Assembly (NCBI GenBank): GCA_046350555.1
Contig: JAXMAF010000013.1
Coordinates: forward strand, 1 to 64,000
Source of the DNA: JAXMAF01 sp046350555
Lineage (GTDB): Bacteria > Planctomycetota > Phycisphaerae > Phycisphaerales > SM1A02
Direction: 5' to 3'
Length of the DNA stretch: 64,000 nucleotides
Part shown: piece by piece, positions 33,809 to 42,156 of the stretch
Position numbering within the stretch: the first letter of the stretch is position 1
How the letters are laid out: every line of letters begins with the position of its first letter
Translations under genes and position numbers: made by a program
The notes under the pieces: model-generated
Told to the model about the DNA's origin: nothing
The model's input: the letters and a program-made list of their open reading frames with translations, nothing else
The model's database searches: none

Positions 33809-35355
33809 GAACACGGCCCCCAGTGCTGGAGCAACAGGCCGAGGTCGGCTCCATTGGTGACGCCGTCGCAGTTGATGTCGCCGGGGCCGGGGCCACCCCA
33901 GTCGGCGAAGAGCATCCCGATGTCGCCGCCGTCGACGACGCCGTTGGACTTGATGTCGCCGATGCAGCAGTGCGTCTTGGCGTCGAGCGCGCAGAAGGCG
34001 TCCCAGGCGATGTCGCAGCAGCTCGGGTCGGCGGCGCAGACGAGCTGGCAGCAGCCGCTCACGTTGCATCCCACGCCGTCGTGGGCGCTGAAGCAGCATC
34101 CGGCGCCATCGGTGGCGCACGCGTCGCACAGCTCGACCGCGTAGAAGATGCAGAGGTCGTCCCAGATGGTGAGGCAGCAGAAGGGATCCTGCACGCACAC
34201 GACGCCGCAGCAGGTCTGGTCGGTGCAGCCCGGCCCGCCGGCCGTCAGGCAACTGTGGTCGCTCGCGGGGCATGGGCATCCACACGCGAACGACGTGTAG
34301 GCGTCGTAGACGCAGAACGAATCCCAGGTGATGCTGCAACAGAACTGGTCGTTGGCGCAGATCGCGTCGCAGCACGCGGCGTCGTCGCAGAACGGGCCGC
34401 TGTGGGCCGAGCAGCATGCGCCCGAGATCGGATCGCCGCACCCTTCGCAGAGCTGCGCCGCCAGGTCGACGCACGCGGCGTCCCAGATCGTCGCGCAGCA
34501 ATGGCCGTCGATGGCGCACACCGCCAGGCAGCAGCGCTCGGCGTCGCATCCCGGGGCGCCGATCTCGAAGCAGCCGTGGTCGCTGACCGGGCACTGGCAC
34601 CCGCAGACGGGAAGGGCGTACGCCCAGGCGACGCAGTACACGTCCCACGCCGTGTCGCAGCACGACGGATCCTCGTCGCAAACAAGGATGCAGCAGGGCC
34701 GGTTCTCGCAGTACGGACCGACGTGGGGCGTGCAGCATTCGCCGCTGAGCGGGGCGCCGCAGCCGTCGCACATCTCGCCGGCCATGGCGACGCAGACGAC
34801 ATCCCAGACGGTCTGGCAGCAGAAGGCGTCCTGCGCGCAGATCATCACACAGCAGACCACGTCGAGGCATCCGGCCGTTCCTTCGACGAAGCAGTTGTGC
34901 GAGCTCGGTGGACAGGTCACGCAGCCGCAGGCCACGAGCGCCGCGGCCTGGTCGGCGCACGTCTCGTCCCACTGGACGGTGCAGCAGTAGACGTCCTCCG
35001 CGCACACGAGGGTGCAGCACGTCTCGTTGTCGCAGCAAGGCGTCGTGTGCGCGCTGCAACAATCGGCGCCCCTGGCAGCCCGTGGCGAAAGTGCTTCGAC
35101 GGCGAGGGCGAGCAGGATTCCGCAGATCAAGGAGCCGCCGCGCAGCCGTATTCCACGGAATCTACGGCAAGCGGCGGCGACGCAGAGATGCGGAATCCTG
35201 CTCGGCCGCAGCCCGAATGACTTTCGCCACGGGCTGCTAACCGACGACGGCGCCACGACGACCGCGATCGTCGCAAGCACGCCCCGAAGCGCCCCCAACC
35301 CGCGACGGAACGACAGACGCTCCCACACCGACGAGTGGTCTCGGTCCGATTGCAT
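33802..35355 (-). CDS. Exported cysteine-rich repeat protein with dockerin-like C-terminus
   Basis: The 517-residue product contains seven copies of a module with consensus CCxxVCxxDxxCCxxxWDxxCxxxA, spaced about 52 or 65 residues (first copy near residue 106). About 75 Cys in total indicate extensive disulfides. Two dockerin-like units close the protein (DIKSNGVVDGGDIGML, DINCDGVTNGADLGLL). The N-terminus is odd: a first hydrophobic stretch (LGALRGVLATIAVVV) is followed by about 55 residues encoded by a 161-bp palindrome, which itself contains a second hydrophobic stretch (SLICGILLALAVEAL). Start chosen for GGAGGCTGGAGA directly before ATG 35355. The module is shared with the adjacent protease gene. 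Function unknown. Confidence 0.82.
   Translation of the reverse strand: MQSDRDHSSVWERLSFRRGLGALRGVLATIAVVVAPSSVSSPWRKSFGLRPSRIPHLCVAAACRRFRGIRLRGGSLICGILLALAVEALSPRAARGADCCSAHTTPCCDNETCCTLVCAEDVYCCTVQWDETCADQAAALVACGCVTCPPSSHNCFVEGTAGCLDVVCCVMICAQDAFCCQTVWDVVCVAMAGEMCDGCGAPLSGECCTPHVGPYCENRPCCILVCDEDPSCCDTAWDVYCVAWAYALPVCGCQCPVSDHGCFEIGAPGCDAERCCLAVCAIDGHCCATIWDAACVDLAAQLCEGCGDPISGACCSAHSGPFCDDAACCDAICANDQFCCSITWDSFCVYDAYTSFACGCPCPASDHSCLTAGGPGCTDQTCCGVVCVQDPFCCLTIWDDLCIFYAVELCDACATDGAGCCFSAHDGVGCNVSGCCQLVCAADPSCCDIAWDAFCALDAKTHCCIGDIKSNGVVDGGDIGMLFADWGGPGPGDINCDGVTNGADLGLLLQHWGPCSP
35076..35236. repeat. 161-bp palindrome embedded in coding sequence
   Basis: Outer arms CAGCCCGTGGCGAAAGT/ACTTTCGCCACGGGCTG (17 bp) and inner arms GAGCAGGATTCCGCA/TGCGGAATCCTGCTC (15 bp) are exact; the centre has TTCCACGGAA. 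It encodes residues 40-94 of the cysteine-rich protein. Looks like an inserted hairpin element; no second copy in the window. Confidence 0.8.
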
Positions 35356-35546
35356 TCTCCAGCCTCCGCCTTTCTCTCGCATCACCGTGTCCCCGATCCG
35401 CCTCCACGGCGCGACCGGGGCCATTGTCCGGATCCGGCGCCGCTGGGCACCGACCCGCTTCTCGGACCAGAGCCTAACGCACAACGGCCCGACGTTCAGC
35501 CAATCTCCCGAAAAGTCTCCCGTTCCGTTGGAGCGAGGCGCGCGAA

Positions 35547-35601
35547 AAGCCCCCGACTCCCCAGCAGCCCGGAAGACCGGGGCCACGGGAGTCGGGGGCT
35601 T
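35547..35601 (-). terminator. Rho-independent terminator
   Basis: Perfect 15-bp stem AAGCCCCCGACTCCC/GGGAGTCGGGGGCTT with an inner CCCGG/CCGGG hairpin; on the minus strand it is followed by TTTTC. It lies 129 bases after the stop of the protease gene at 35730. The rest of 35356-35729 shows no gene. Confidence 0.8.
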
Positions 35602-35729
35602 GAACTGCGGAACGTGGGCGCTGTCCGATCTCCAATCGGTCGACCCTCGCCCCGACCGCGAACCAAGACCCGATCAGGATCCGATCGGGCCCTGGTCCGC
35701 GGCGCCGAGGCGGCGTCGACGCGCCGTCG

Positions 35730-38033
35730 TCAGTTGCACGGACCCCATGCCGCAAGCTCGAGGCCGAGGTCCGCACCGTTCACCACGCCATCGTGGTTGA
35801 GGTCGAACGGACACTGGTTCGTTCCCCACGCGGCGAGCTGGAGGCCGAGATCGGCGCCGTTCACGACACCGTCGCCGTTGAAATCCTCGGGACAACAGAA
35901 CAGCGACGCCTCGTTGGCGCAGGTGCCGTCCCACGAGACCTGGCAGCAGAACGGATCGGCCGCGCACACCTCCACGCAGCACGCCTTGTCGCTGCAACCG
36001 ATGCCGGGATGCGCGCAGTAGCACGAACCGGCGTTCGGACCGCCGCAGTTGCCGCAGAGCGAACCGGCCTCGTTGACGCAGGTCGCATCCCACGCCACGG
36101 TGCAGCAGAACGAATCGACGTTGCAGACCGTCGCGCAGCACGCGTCGTCCGAGCAGCCGGGGCCGCCCGTCGTGAAGCAGTTGTGGGCGCTGTCCGGGCA
36201 GACGAAGCGCGGGAACGGACCGTCGTAGGCGAGGCAGTCGACGGTGACTCCGGCGGGACGCGCCGGATCGCTCGCGACGACTCGCACATACGCGATGAGC
36301 TTGCCGGTCGGCGCCGTGATGGTGAGCTTCTGCGTGCCGAGCATCGTGCTCGCCGTCGACGCGATGAGCACGCAGTCGTTGTCGTAGCCCTCCATCTTGA
36401 CCACGCCGTCGATGAAGCACAGCTCGGCGGAGAAGGTGTTGACTCCCGCCGGCATGCCCGGCGTTCCGGCGGCGCTGCCGATGTTGAACTGGCACCACCA
36501 GTCGGTCGTGAACGGCGGCAGGCCGGCCGAGCGGCAGGCCGGGCTGCATGCGCCGTCGGTCAGGATGCCGACCGCGGGCGTGCCGGGCTTGTCCACCGCC
36601 GTCCCGAAGAGGATGCCGTTGGTGAAGACGTACTGCTTCGTGATCGCAATCGGACCGGCGGCGACGCACGCGTTGGGGTTGCCGAAGTCGTCGGGCGTGA
36701 CGCCGAAGTCGAGGCGCGCACCCGGGCACGAGGGCGGCGCGCAGCCGCAGACGGTGAGCGCCTGCGCCTCGCCGACGCAGGTCTGATCCCACTGGTTCGT
36801 GCAGCAGAACGAGTCGTTGGCGCAGATCAGCTCGCAGCAGGTGCGCTTGTTGCAGAAGGGCGTCGTGTGGGCGGCGCAGCAGTCGCCGGCGGCGGGATCG
36901 CCGCAGCCGTCGCACATCGCGCTCGCCTCGTTGACGCAGGTCGCGTCCCACGAGGTCGTGCAGCAGAACGGATCCACGGCGCACACCGCATTGCAGCAGG
37001 CCACGTTCGTGCAGCCGGCACCACCGGTCGTGAAGCAGTTGTGATCGCTCGACGGACAGATGCTCTGCGCGCATTCGATGAACGTTCCGCCGTTGGCCGT
37101 GATCGTCGCCTTCAGGTTCGGCCAGAGGATCGACATCGGCAGGACGAAGCCCGCCGAGCACGGCGGCCCGCAGTTGCAGGCGGCCGTGACGCAGTGGTTG
37201 TCCTTGCGGAAGACCGGCGAACCGGAGGCGCCCTGGCTGGCGATCAGGCTGACCGAGTGCTCCTGGATCGTGCCCGGGCATCCGCTCGGATGGGGCAGGA
37301 AGAGCCCGGTGATCGTTCCATCGTCGAACCCCTTCACCTTCGCCTCGGCGTGATGGATCTCGTAGACGGGCTGGTTGAGCGCCGGCACCGACGGATCGAT
37401 CTTGGCCTGGCCGAACGTCGCGGCGGGATTCCCGGCGACGCGGAAGAGGCACCAGTCCTGCGCCACGTTGCACGCGAGGATCTGGGTGACCGCGAAGTTG
37501 GTCGTCGCCTTCACGACCCCGCCGTTGCAGGCGGTGCACTCGAAGTTGAACGCCACGATGTCGCCGACCTGCGGCGCGCAGTGGTTGTTGGTGAACAGGA
37601 TGTTCGGCGCTGCGATGATCCACGCCGTGCAGTAGCCCTGCGGATTGGTCGGGTTGGCCGGCTGCTGATTGCCCGGCGGCAGGCGAAGCTGTCCGACAAA
37701 CGTGCGGTTGTTGTACTCGGCTCCCGGATTGAGGCACTCGATGTTGAGCTTGTTGCACGCCGGCTGGCACGGCGGCGTGCCAGCGCAGAGCTGGTTCGCC
37801 TCGTTGACGCAGATGGAGTCCCACTGCGAGTTGCAGCAGAACGGATCGATGGCGCACACCGCCTGACAGCACGCCTGGTTGTCGCAGCCGCCGGTCGCAT
37901 GGGCGACGAAGCAGCTTCCCGCGGCGGGACAGTTCGCCTGTCCGCTGGCCGCGGATCCGATCAACGCGGCGACGCACGTCGCCGCAAGCGCGGTACAGCG
38001 CCGTCCGAACGAACGGTCATGAACCGAAATCAT
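35730..38033 (-). CDS. Exported trypsin-like serine protease with cysteine-rich modules and dockerin-like C-terminus
   Basis: A 767-residue protein: signal peptide (cleavage near ASGQA), one CC...WD..C module, a trypsin-like domain with His151 (TNNHCAP), Asp193 (AQDWCLF) and Ser270 (SQGASGSPVF), two more modules, a beta-sandwich-like region (about 460-610), two further modules and two dockerin-like units (DFNGDGVVNGADLGLQ, DLNHDGVVNGADLGLE). Altogether five modules with the same consensus as the neighbouring cysteine-rich gene. ATG 38033 is set by GGAGGTGA directly upstream. Probably a cell-surface or secreted peptidase; the module may mediate disulfide-stabilised binding (inference). Confidence 0.88.
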   Translation of the reverse strand: MISVHDRSFGRRCTALAATCVAALIGSAASGQANCPAAGSCFVAHATGGCDNQACCQAVCAIDPFCCNSQWDSICVNEANQLCAGTPPCQPACNKLNIECLNPGAEYNNRTFVGQLRLPPGNQQPANPTNPQGYCTAWIIAAPNILFTNNHCAPQVGDIVAFNFECTACNGGVVKATTNFAVTQILACNVAQDWCLFRVAGNPAATFGQAKIDPSVPALNQPVYEIHHAEAKVKGFDDGTITGLFLPHPSGCPGTIQEHSVSLIASQGASGSPVFRKDNHCVTAACNCGPPCSAGFVLPMSILWPNLKATITANGGTFIECAQSICPSSDHNCFTTGGAGCTNVACCNAVCAVDPFCCTTSWDATCVNEASAMCDGCGDPAAGDCCAAHTTPFCNKRTCCELICANDSFCCTNQWDQTCVGEAQALTVCGCAPPSCPGARLDFGVTPDDFGNPNACVAAGPIAITKQYVFTNGILFGTAVDKPGTPAVGILTDGACSPACRSAGLPPFTTDWWCQFNIGSAAGTPGMPAGVNTFSAELCFIDGVVKMEGYDNDCVLIASTASTMLGTQKLTITAPTGKLIAYVRVVASDPARPAGVTVDCLAYDGPFPRFVCPDSAHNCFTTGGPGCSDDACCATVCNVDSFCCTVAWDATCVNEAGSLCGNCGGPNAGSCYCAHPGIGCSDKACCVEVCAADPFCCQVSWDGTCANEASLFCCPEDFNGDGVVNGADLGLQLAAWGTNQCPFDLNHDGVVNGADLGLELAAWGPCN

Positions 38034-38223
38034 GTTCACCTCCAGGTTGTCGCCGCAGATGGATGCCGCGCCGCGTCCCACAACGCGGCGGCGGACGGGA
38101 CGGTCCCTGTGGCCCCAGCCGTCCCACACCACAGCGGCGGGGAGACTACCGCGCGATGCGGAGCGAAGGAAGGGCAATCGGGCGGCCCTCGGCGACGGCG
38201 CACCTTCCGCGCCGCGCGCGGGC
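38034..38223. other. 5' flank of the protease gene
   Basis: Contains the Shine-Dalgarno GGAGGT just before 38033 and otherwise nothing recognised before the next PIR-1 copies. Confidence 0.4.
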
Positions 38224-38333
38224 TCACACGCATCCCAGTTGATGCTCGCGCCTCACCGAAACCCAGTTCCGCCGTGAGACGCCGCGGTGGGCAAGGGATC
38301 GAACGCGCGGAGGTCCGCTGGAATCCGCATGAG
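38224..38333 (+). repeat. PIR-1 copy 11 (full)
   Basis: CACACGCATCCCAGTTGATG to GCTGGAATCCGCATGA; followed 27 bases later by a half copy. Confidence 0.9.
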
Positions 38334-38359
38334 GCGCCGCCGCAGGCAGGCGGCCCGAG

Positions 38360-38418
38360 CGCGCGTCTTCACGGGCTGCAAGGGATCGCACGCATGGGGT
38401 CTGCTGGAACCCGGATCA
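38360..38418 (+). repeat. PIR-1 copy 12 (right half)
   Basis: GCGTCTTCACGGGCTGCAAGG to GCTGGAACCCGGATCA. Its end is the TGA stop of lipA (38416-38418). Confidence 0.8.
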
Positions 38419-39711
38419 TGCCGACCCGGCGGCGCCCGACGTCCCACACAGGAGCGCCGCCTGCTCGTCGGCGCGATAGCTGCTGCGCACCAGCGGACCG
38501 CTCTCGACGACGCGGAAGCCGCGGGCGAGACCCTCGCGCTTGAACATCGCGAACCGATCGGGATGCACCCACCGCTCGACCGGCAGGTGGTTGCGCGTGG
38601 GTTGGAGGTATTGACCGATCGTGAGGATGTCGCATCCGGCGCCGCGACGTTCATCGACGAGAGCGCCGGTGCCGGCGCCGTGTGCGCCATGCGCGCGATG
38701 TGAATTCCGCGAATTGGGTGAATTGAGGACAGCCACCATTTCGCTTGTGTGCACATTGCGGACGATATTGGGGACAGCCACCATTTCCTCGGCTTCCCCG
38801 CCTCCTGCTGAAGCTCGCCCCGCCGATGAATCGGAGACGGCCGCCAGCTCCTTCCCCTCCCGCTCGGTCCGCATCGCCAACGTCGGCGCCGGCTCCGTTG
38901 CGCCGATCACGTCGTCCATGAGCGCCAGGACCTCGTCGTCGTGCTCGCCGATCCCGACCATGATCCCCGTCTTGGTCACGAGCCCGGCTCGCTTGATCTG
39001 TCGCAGCACCGCGAGCGATCGCTCGTAGCGCGCCTGCGGCCGCACGGCCGGATGCATGCGTCGCACGGTTTCCAGGTTGTGCGCCAGGATGTGCGGCCGC
39101 GCATCGATCACCACCTGAAGCGCACGCTCGTCGCCACCGAAGTCGCCGACCAGGCACTCCAGCGACATCCACGGGCACGCCTCCTTCACGCGCACGATCG
39201 TCTCCGCCCAGATCGCCGCGCCGCCGTCGGGAAGTTCATCGCGATTGACCGACGTCACGACGACGTGCTTCAAGCGCACCTTCGAGAGCGCCTCGGCCAC
39301 GCGCCGCGGCTCGTCCGAGTCCGTCTCCGCCGGCCGTCCCGTCTTCACGTTGCAGAAGCCGCACGACCGCGTGCACGTGTCGCCGAGGATCATGATCGTC
39401 GCCGCGCCGCGCGACCAGCATTCGCCCATGTTCGGGCACGACGCCTCCTGGCAGACCGTGTGCAGCCGGTGCTCGTCGATCAACGCCTTGGTGCGGAGGA
39501 ACCCTTCGCCGCCGGGAGCGCGGGCGCGAAGCCAGTCCGGCTTCTTCCCGATGCGCAGCTCGATGCGCCCGGCGCCGCTCTCCGCGACCTGGTTATTGAT
39601 CACGCGATCGGTCAGCGAAAGAAGCGACGGCCCGACGGAACGCGCCGTGTCGCCCCCGAGCGGGCGCGGATGGCGTGCGAGCGTGCGGCTGACGGCGGAG
39701 TCGGCGGACAT
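38416..39711 (-). CDS. lipA: Lipoyl synthase with an internal insertion
   Basis: Radical-SAM enzyme that inserts sulfur at C6 and C8 of octanoyl groups. The 431-residue protein keeps the auxiliary-cluster motif CQEASCPNMGEC, the SAM-cluster motif CTRSCGFC, and the C-terminal RSSYRADEQ serine ligand. Normal LipA is about 300-340 residues; here residues about 269-355 are extra, placed between LALMDDV and GCDILTIGQYLQPTRNHLP. The insert is low-complexity and encoded by DNA with repeat features (see 38647-38907). A lipB gene is not adjacent. TACCAT lies eight bases before ATG 39711, implying a leaderless mRNA. The stop codon belongs to a PIR-1 half copy. Whether the inserted enzyme is active is unknown, but all cluster ligands are present. 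Confidence 0.95.
   Translation of the reverse strand: MSADSAVSRTLARHPRPLGGDTARSVGPSLLSLTDRVINNQVAESGAGRIELRIGKKPDWLRARAPGGEGFLRTKALIDEHRLHTVCQEASCPNMGECWSRGAATIMILGDTCTRSCGFCNVKTGRPAETDSDEPRRVAEALSKVRLKHVVVTSVNRDELPDGGAAIWAETIVRVKEACPWMSLECLVGDFGGDERALQVVIDARPHILAHNLETVRRMHPAVRPQARYERSLAVLRQIKRAGLVTKTGIMVGIGEHDDEVLALMDDVIGATEPAPTLAMRTEREGKELAAVSDSSAGRASAGGGEAEEMVAVPNIVRNVHTSEMVAVLNSPNSRNSHRAHGAHGAGTGALVDERRGAGCDILTIGQYLQPTRNHLPVERWVHPDRFAMFKREGLARGFRVVESGPLVRSSYRADEQAALLCGTSGAAGSA
38647..38907 (-). repeat. In-frame insertion of 261 bp in lipA with direct repeats
   Basis: Extra 87 codons relative to known LipA. Contains two direct copies of GGACAGCCACCATTTC (38727-38742, 38772-38787) 45 bp apart, each giving EMVAVxN in the protein. 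This resembles small mobile or REP-like sequence captured in frame. Confidence 0.6.
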
Positions 39712-39734
39712 CGGGGAGGATGGTAGGAAAACGA

Positions 39735-39909
39735 CGCGAGAGGAATCAGGAAGCCGCTGCGCGGCGGAACTCGGAGTCGGGGACCTTGGCTGCACGGACG
39801 CATCGTCGCCCGCGCGCCCGGCCGCAGGTCGGCGCGCAAGCGGCCGCCCTCCGCCACGGACGGGGTCCCCGACCCCGCCGCCGAAGGCGGCTTCCTGATT
39901 CCCCTCGCG
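39735..39909. repeat. 175-bp palindromic element (PIR-3 copy 1)
   Basis: Terminal inverted repeats of 23 nt starting CGCGAGAGGAATCAGGAAGC (one mismatch), with an inner pair CGGAGTCGGGGACC/GGTCCCCGACCCCG. Shares GGAATCAGGAA and CGGAGTCGGGGAC with the element at 56734-56874. Sits between lipA and vsr. Confidence 0.75.
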
Positions 39910-39950
39910 ACGCGCCGGCAGGTTCACAGCGACCAACGCACTTGCCCCCC

Positions 39951-40403
39951 ATGCCCGACACCCTTACCAAGCAACAGCGCAGCGCCCTCATGGCGAAGAT
40001 CCGCGGCAAGGACACCAAGCCCGAGCTCGCGGTGCGGTCGCTGCTTCACCGCATGGGCTACCGCTTCCGGCTCCACCGTCGCGACCTGCCCGGCTCGCCG
40101 GACATCGTCCTGCCGAAGCACCACACCGTGATCTTCGTGCACGGCTGCTTCTGGCACCGCCACGCGGGCTGCCGCAACGCGACGACACCGACGACGCGGG
40201 CGCGCTTCTGGCGACTCAAGTTCGAGGGCAACGTGGCCCGCGACCGGCGCGTGAAGGCCAAGCTGCGCCGAGGCGGCTGGCGCGTGGTGACGGTCTGGGA
40301 GTGCGACGTGCGCCGGCTGGTCGAGAAGCCCGAGAGGCTGGAACGGAAGCTGGAACGGAAGCTGGAGCGGAAGCTGGAGCGGAAGCTGGGCCCCGAGCGC
40401 TGA
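39951..40403 (+). CDS. vsr: Very short patch repair-type endonuclease (Vsr)
   Basis: The 150-residue protein shows the Vsr core: SALMAKIRGKDTKPELAVRS, YRFRLHRRDLPGSPDIVLPK (catalytic Asp), VIFVHGCFWHRHAGC (zinc ligands) and WRVVTVWECDV. Vsr nicks next to T:G mismatches arising from deamination of 5-methylcytosine made by a Dcm-type methyltransferase. No methyltransferase gene is present in the window, so this is an orphan Vsr or remnant of a restriction-modification locus. The C-terminus is extended by LERK repeats (12-bp units). A partial, nearly identical copy lies at 42157-42362. Confidence 0.95.
   Translation: MPDTLTKQQRSALMAKIRGKDTKPELAVRSLLHRMGYRFRLHRRDLPGSPDIVLPKHHTVIFVHGCFWHRHAGCRNATTPTTRARFWRLKFEGNVARDRRVKAKLRRGGWRVVTVWECDVRRLVEKPERLERKLERKLERKLERKLGPER
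40337..40384 (+). repeat. 12-bp tandem repeat (4 units) at the end of vsr
   Basis: Unit GCTGGAACGGAA/GCTGGAGCGGAA, encoding (LERK)4 near the Vsr C-terminus; absent from the partial vsr copy downstream. Confidence 0.85.
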
Positions 40404-40542
40404 CGATGGGCGATCCCCGCGCGGGCACGGCGATCGCCCTGCACATCGGGCCTTCGTCCGTTGATGCCGCCTTGATGGTGATGTCGGCGATTCCTGCGCC
40501 GCCTTGATCGACGAGCTTCAGGTGGGTGCCGACCATCCATCG

Positions 40543-41511
40543 ATGCCCCTCATCGACTTCTGCCGCCACGTCACAAACGCTCGTTCTGCGTCGCCTCGAC
40601 GACAGCGGCTGCGCCGGGCGCAGTCGCCAGCCGCGCGGACCTCGGCCGCGCTCACGACCACGGCGACCACACTGGCCCTGATTGCCTGCCACGCTGCACG
40701 CGCTCAGGAAGGCGCATCGACCGCGACCGCGCCCCCGCTCGATGCCGCTCCCAAGTCCACGGGTGAGTCGACCGCCTCCGTCGACGCCGCGCCGCTGATC
40801 ATCTCCACCGATCGCCCGAGCTTCAGCGACAGCACCGGCATTTCACCCGTGGGGCACGTGCAGCTCGAGACCGGCTTCACGTACACCTACTCCGACCGCG
40901 ATGACGCGGTGACGAACCGGGTCAACGGTCCGGAGATGCTCGCGCGCTTGGGTGTGATCGACGATCGCTTCGAGCTTCGCGCGATCTGGGCCGGCTGGGT
41001 ATGGACCGAGGCGAGCACGAGCGGCGAGACATCGAACGCCGAAGGCCCGAGCGATGTCGCCCTCGGATTCAAGCTGAAGCTCTGGGACGAATCCGGCCTC
41101 CTGCCGCGCGCCGCGCTCGTCGCCTCCACCACGATCGGCGCCGGCGGAAGCGAGGTGGCCACGCAACAGATCGAACCGGTGGTAAAGTTCGCCTGGTCCT
41201 ACGACCTCGGCGGCGGCGTCACGCTCGGCGGCAACGCCAACGCCGCGTGGCCGACGACGAACGGCTCGCACTTCGCGCAGGGCCAGTGGTCGATCTACGC
41301 CTCGTGCGTGCCGATTCCGCGCACGTCGCTCTTCGTCGAGTACTTCGGACTCGCGCCCAACGCGAAGGACTCCGGCGCCGCGAACTACGTCGACTTCGGC
41401 GGCACGCTGCTCCTGAACGACCGCGTGCAGCTCGATGCGCGCGTCGGGTTCGGGCTGAATGAGGAAGCCGACGATGTGTTTGCGGGGGTGGGGGTGAGCT
41501 TCTTGTTTTGA
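40543..41511 (+). CDS. Predicted outer-membrane beta-barrel protein (phenol MetA-like transporter family)
   Basis: The 322-residue product has an extended basic N-terminus, a signal peptide (about residues 35-55, ALTTTATTLALIACHAARAQ), and a mature part opening with ISTDRPSFSDSTGISPVGHVQLETGFTY..., the start pattern of the transporter/MetA-pathway barrel family (PF13557-like). Alternating aromatic strands and a terminal Phe (VGVSFLF) support an outer-membrane beta-barrel. The exact start is uncertain (40504 and 40543 are both in frame). Substrate unknown. Confidence 0.75.
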   Translation: MPLIDFCRHVTNARSASPRRQRLRRAQSPAARTSAALTTTATTLALIACHAARAQEGASTATAPPLDAAPKSTGESTASVDAAPLIISTDRPSFSDSTGISPVGHVQLETGFTYTYSDRDDAVTNRVNGPEMLARLGVIDDRFELRAIWAGWVWTEASTSGETSNAEGPSDVALGFKLKLWDESGLLPRAALVASTTIGAGGSEVATQQIEPVVKFAWSYDLGGGVTLGGNANAAWPTTNGSHFAQGQWSIYASCVPIPRTSLFVEYFGLAPNAKDSGAANYVDFGGTLLLNDRVQLDARVGFGLNEEADDVFAGVGVSFLF

Positions 41512-41549
41512 CGCAGTGGTCGGCGTGCGTGCGGGGTGACGCGTATTGC

Positions 41550-41993
41550 ATCGATGGCCACAGGCCGTTGGGGAACTACTAGTGTCCCGAGTCAGAAATT
41601 CGCGTCATATGTTCGGCCCTGATTTCGCCTAGCGGCGTCGTCGAGACTCCGCCTATCGCTGCGGATAGGCCGTTCGTCTCGACTCCTTGCCAGACAAAAT
41701 CATGTCGCGCCCATATGCCGCGAATTTCTGACTCGGGACACTAGCGGATGCTCGCCGACGAGGTCGACGCCGTGCTGGTGCGGTGGGATCTTGGTCCAGT
41801 CGAGCGGATCGCGGCCAAGGTCGACGACCTCGACACGGCGCCACTGCCGTTGACACGGGTGGACGCGCCCGTCGGCGCTTCGGGCGGTGGCCAATGGGTC
41901 GGCAACTCATGGCGCACCGGGCGGCTCCGCCGCATCGACCATGTCGCCTTCGAGGCCGCCAACCGCACGCCTCCCTGGGGCCGCGCGGTGTGA
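41550..41993 (+). pseudogene. Partial DUF3883 gene copy, interrupted by a MITE
   Basis: Nucleotide-level copy of the gene at 43460-44290. It covers codons for the segment IDGYKPLGNYQRMLADEVDA through FEAANRT, then skips about 350 bp and joins the last codons (WGRAV stop). The MITE (41583-41740) sits between GGGGAACTA and CGGATGCTC, exactly where the intact paralogue reads GGGGAACTACCAGCGGATG. Differences outside the MITE are few (about 7 in 210), so the duplication is recent. The shared non-coding sequence continues downstream to about 42150. Not functional. Confidence 0.88.
41583..41740. mobile_element. MITE (158 bp), copy 2, with CTAG target duplication
   Basis: Same element as 8086-8243 (two differences). 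Flanked by CTAG at 41579-41582 and 41741-41744. The uninterrupted paralogue has CCAG at the equivalent site (43690-43693), which directly supports a 4-bp target duplication. Confidence 0.95.
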
Positions 41994-42156
41994 TCGTCGA
42001 ACCTGACGGTCGTTCAGTTCGACGATGCTTCGGGGAGTCGCTGGCGGCATCGCGGTGCGGGAGCGGTCGCTGTCCAACAGGCGGGGGCGGCGGAGACAAC
42101 GCCAGAGTGCTTGGACCCGGCCGGCGCCGCGAAGGACGCGCATGGTGACCGCGCCC

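Noticed and set aside
35547..35601. Member of the PIR-3 palindrome family
   Set aside because: It shares CCCCCGACTCC with those elements, but has the stem plus T-run expected for a terminator after the protease gene and lacks the GGAATC block.
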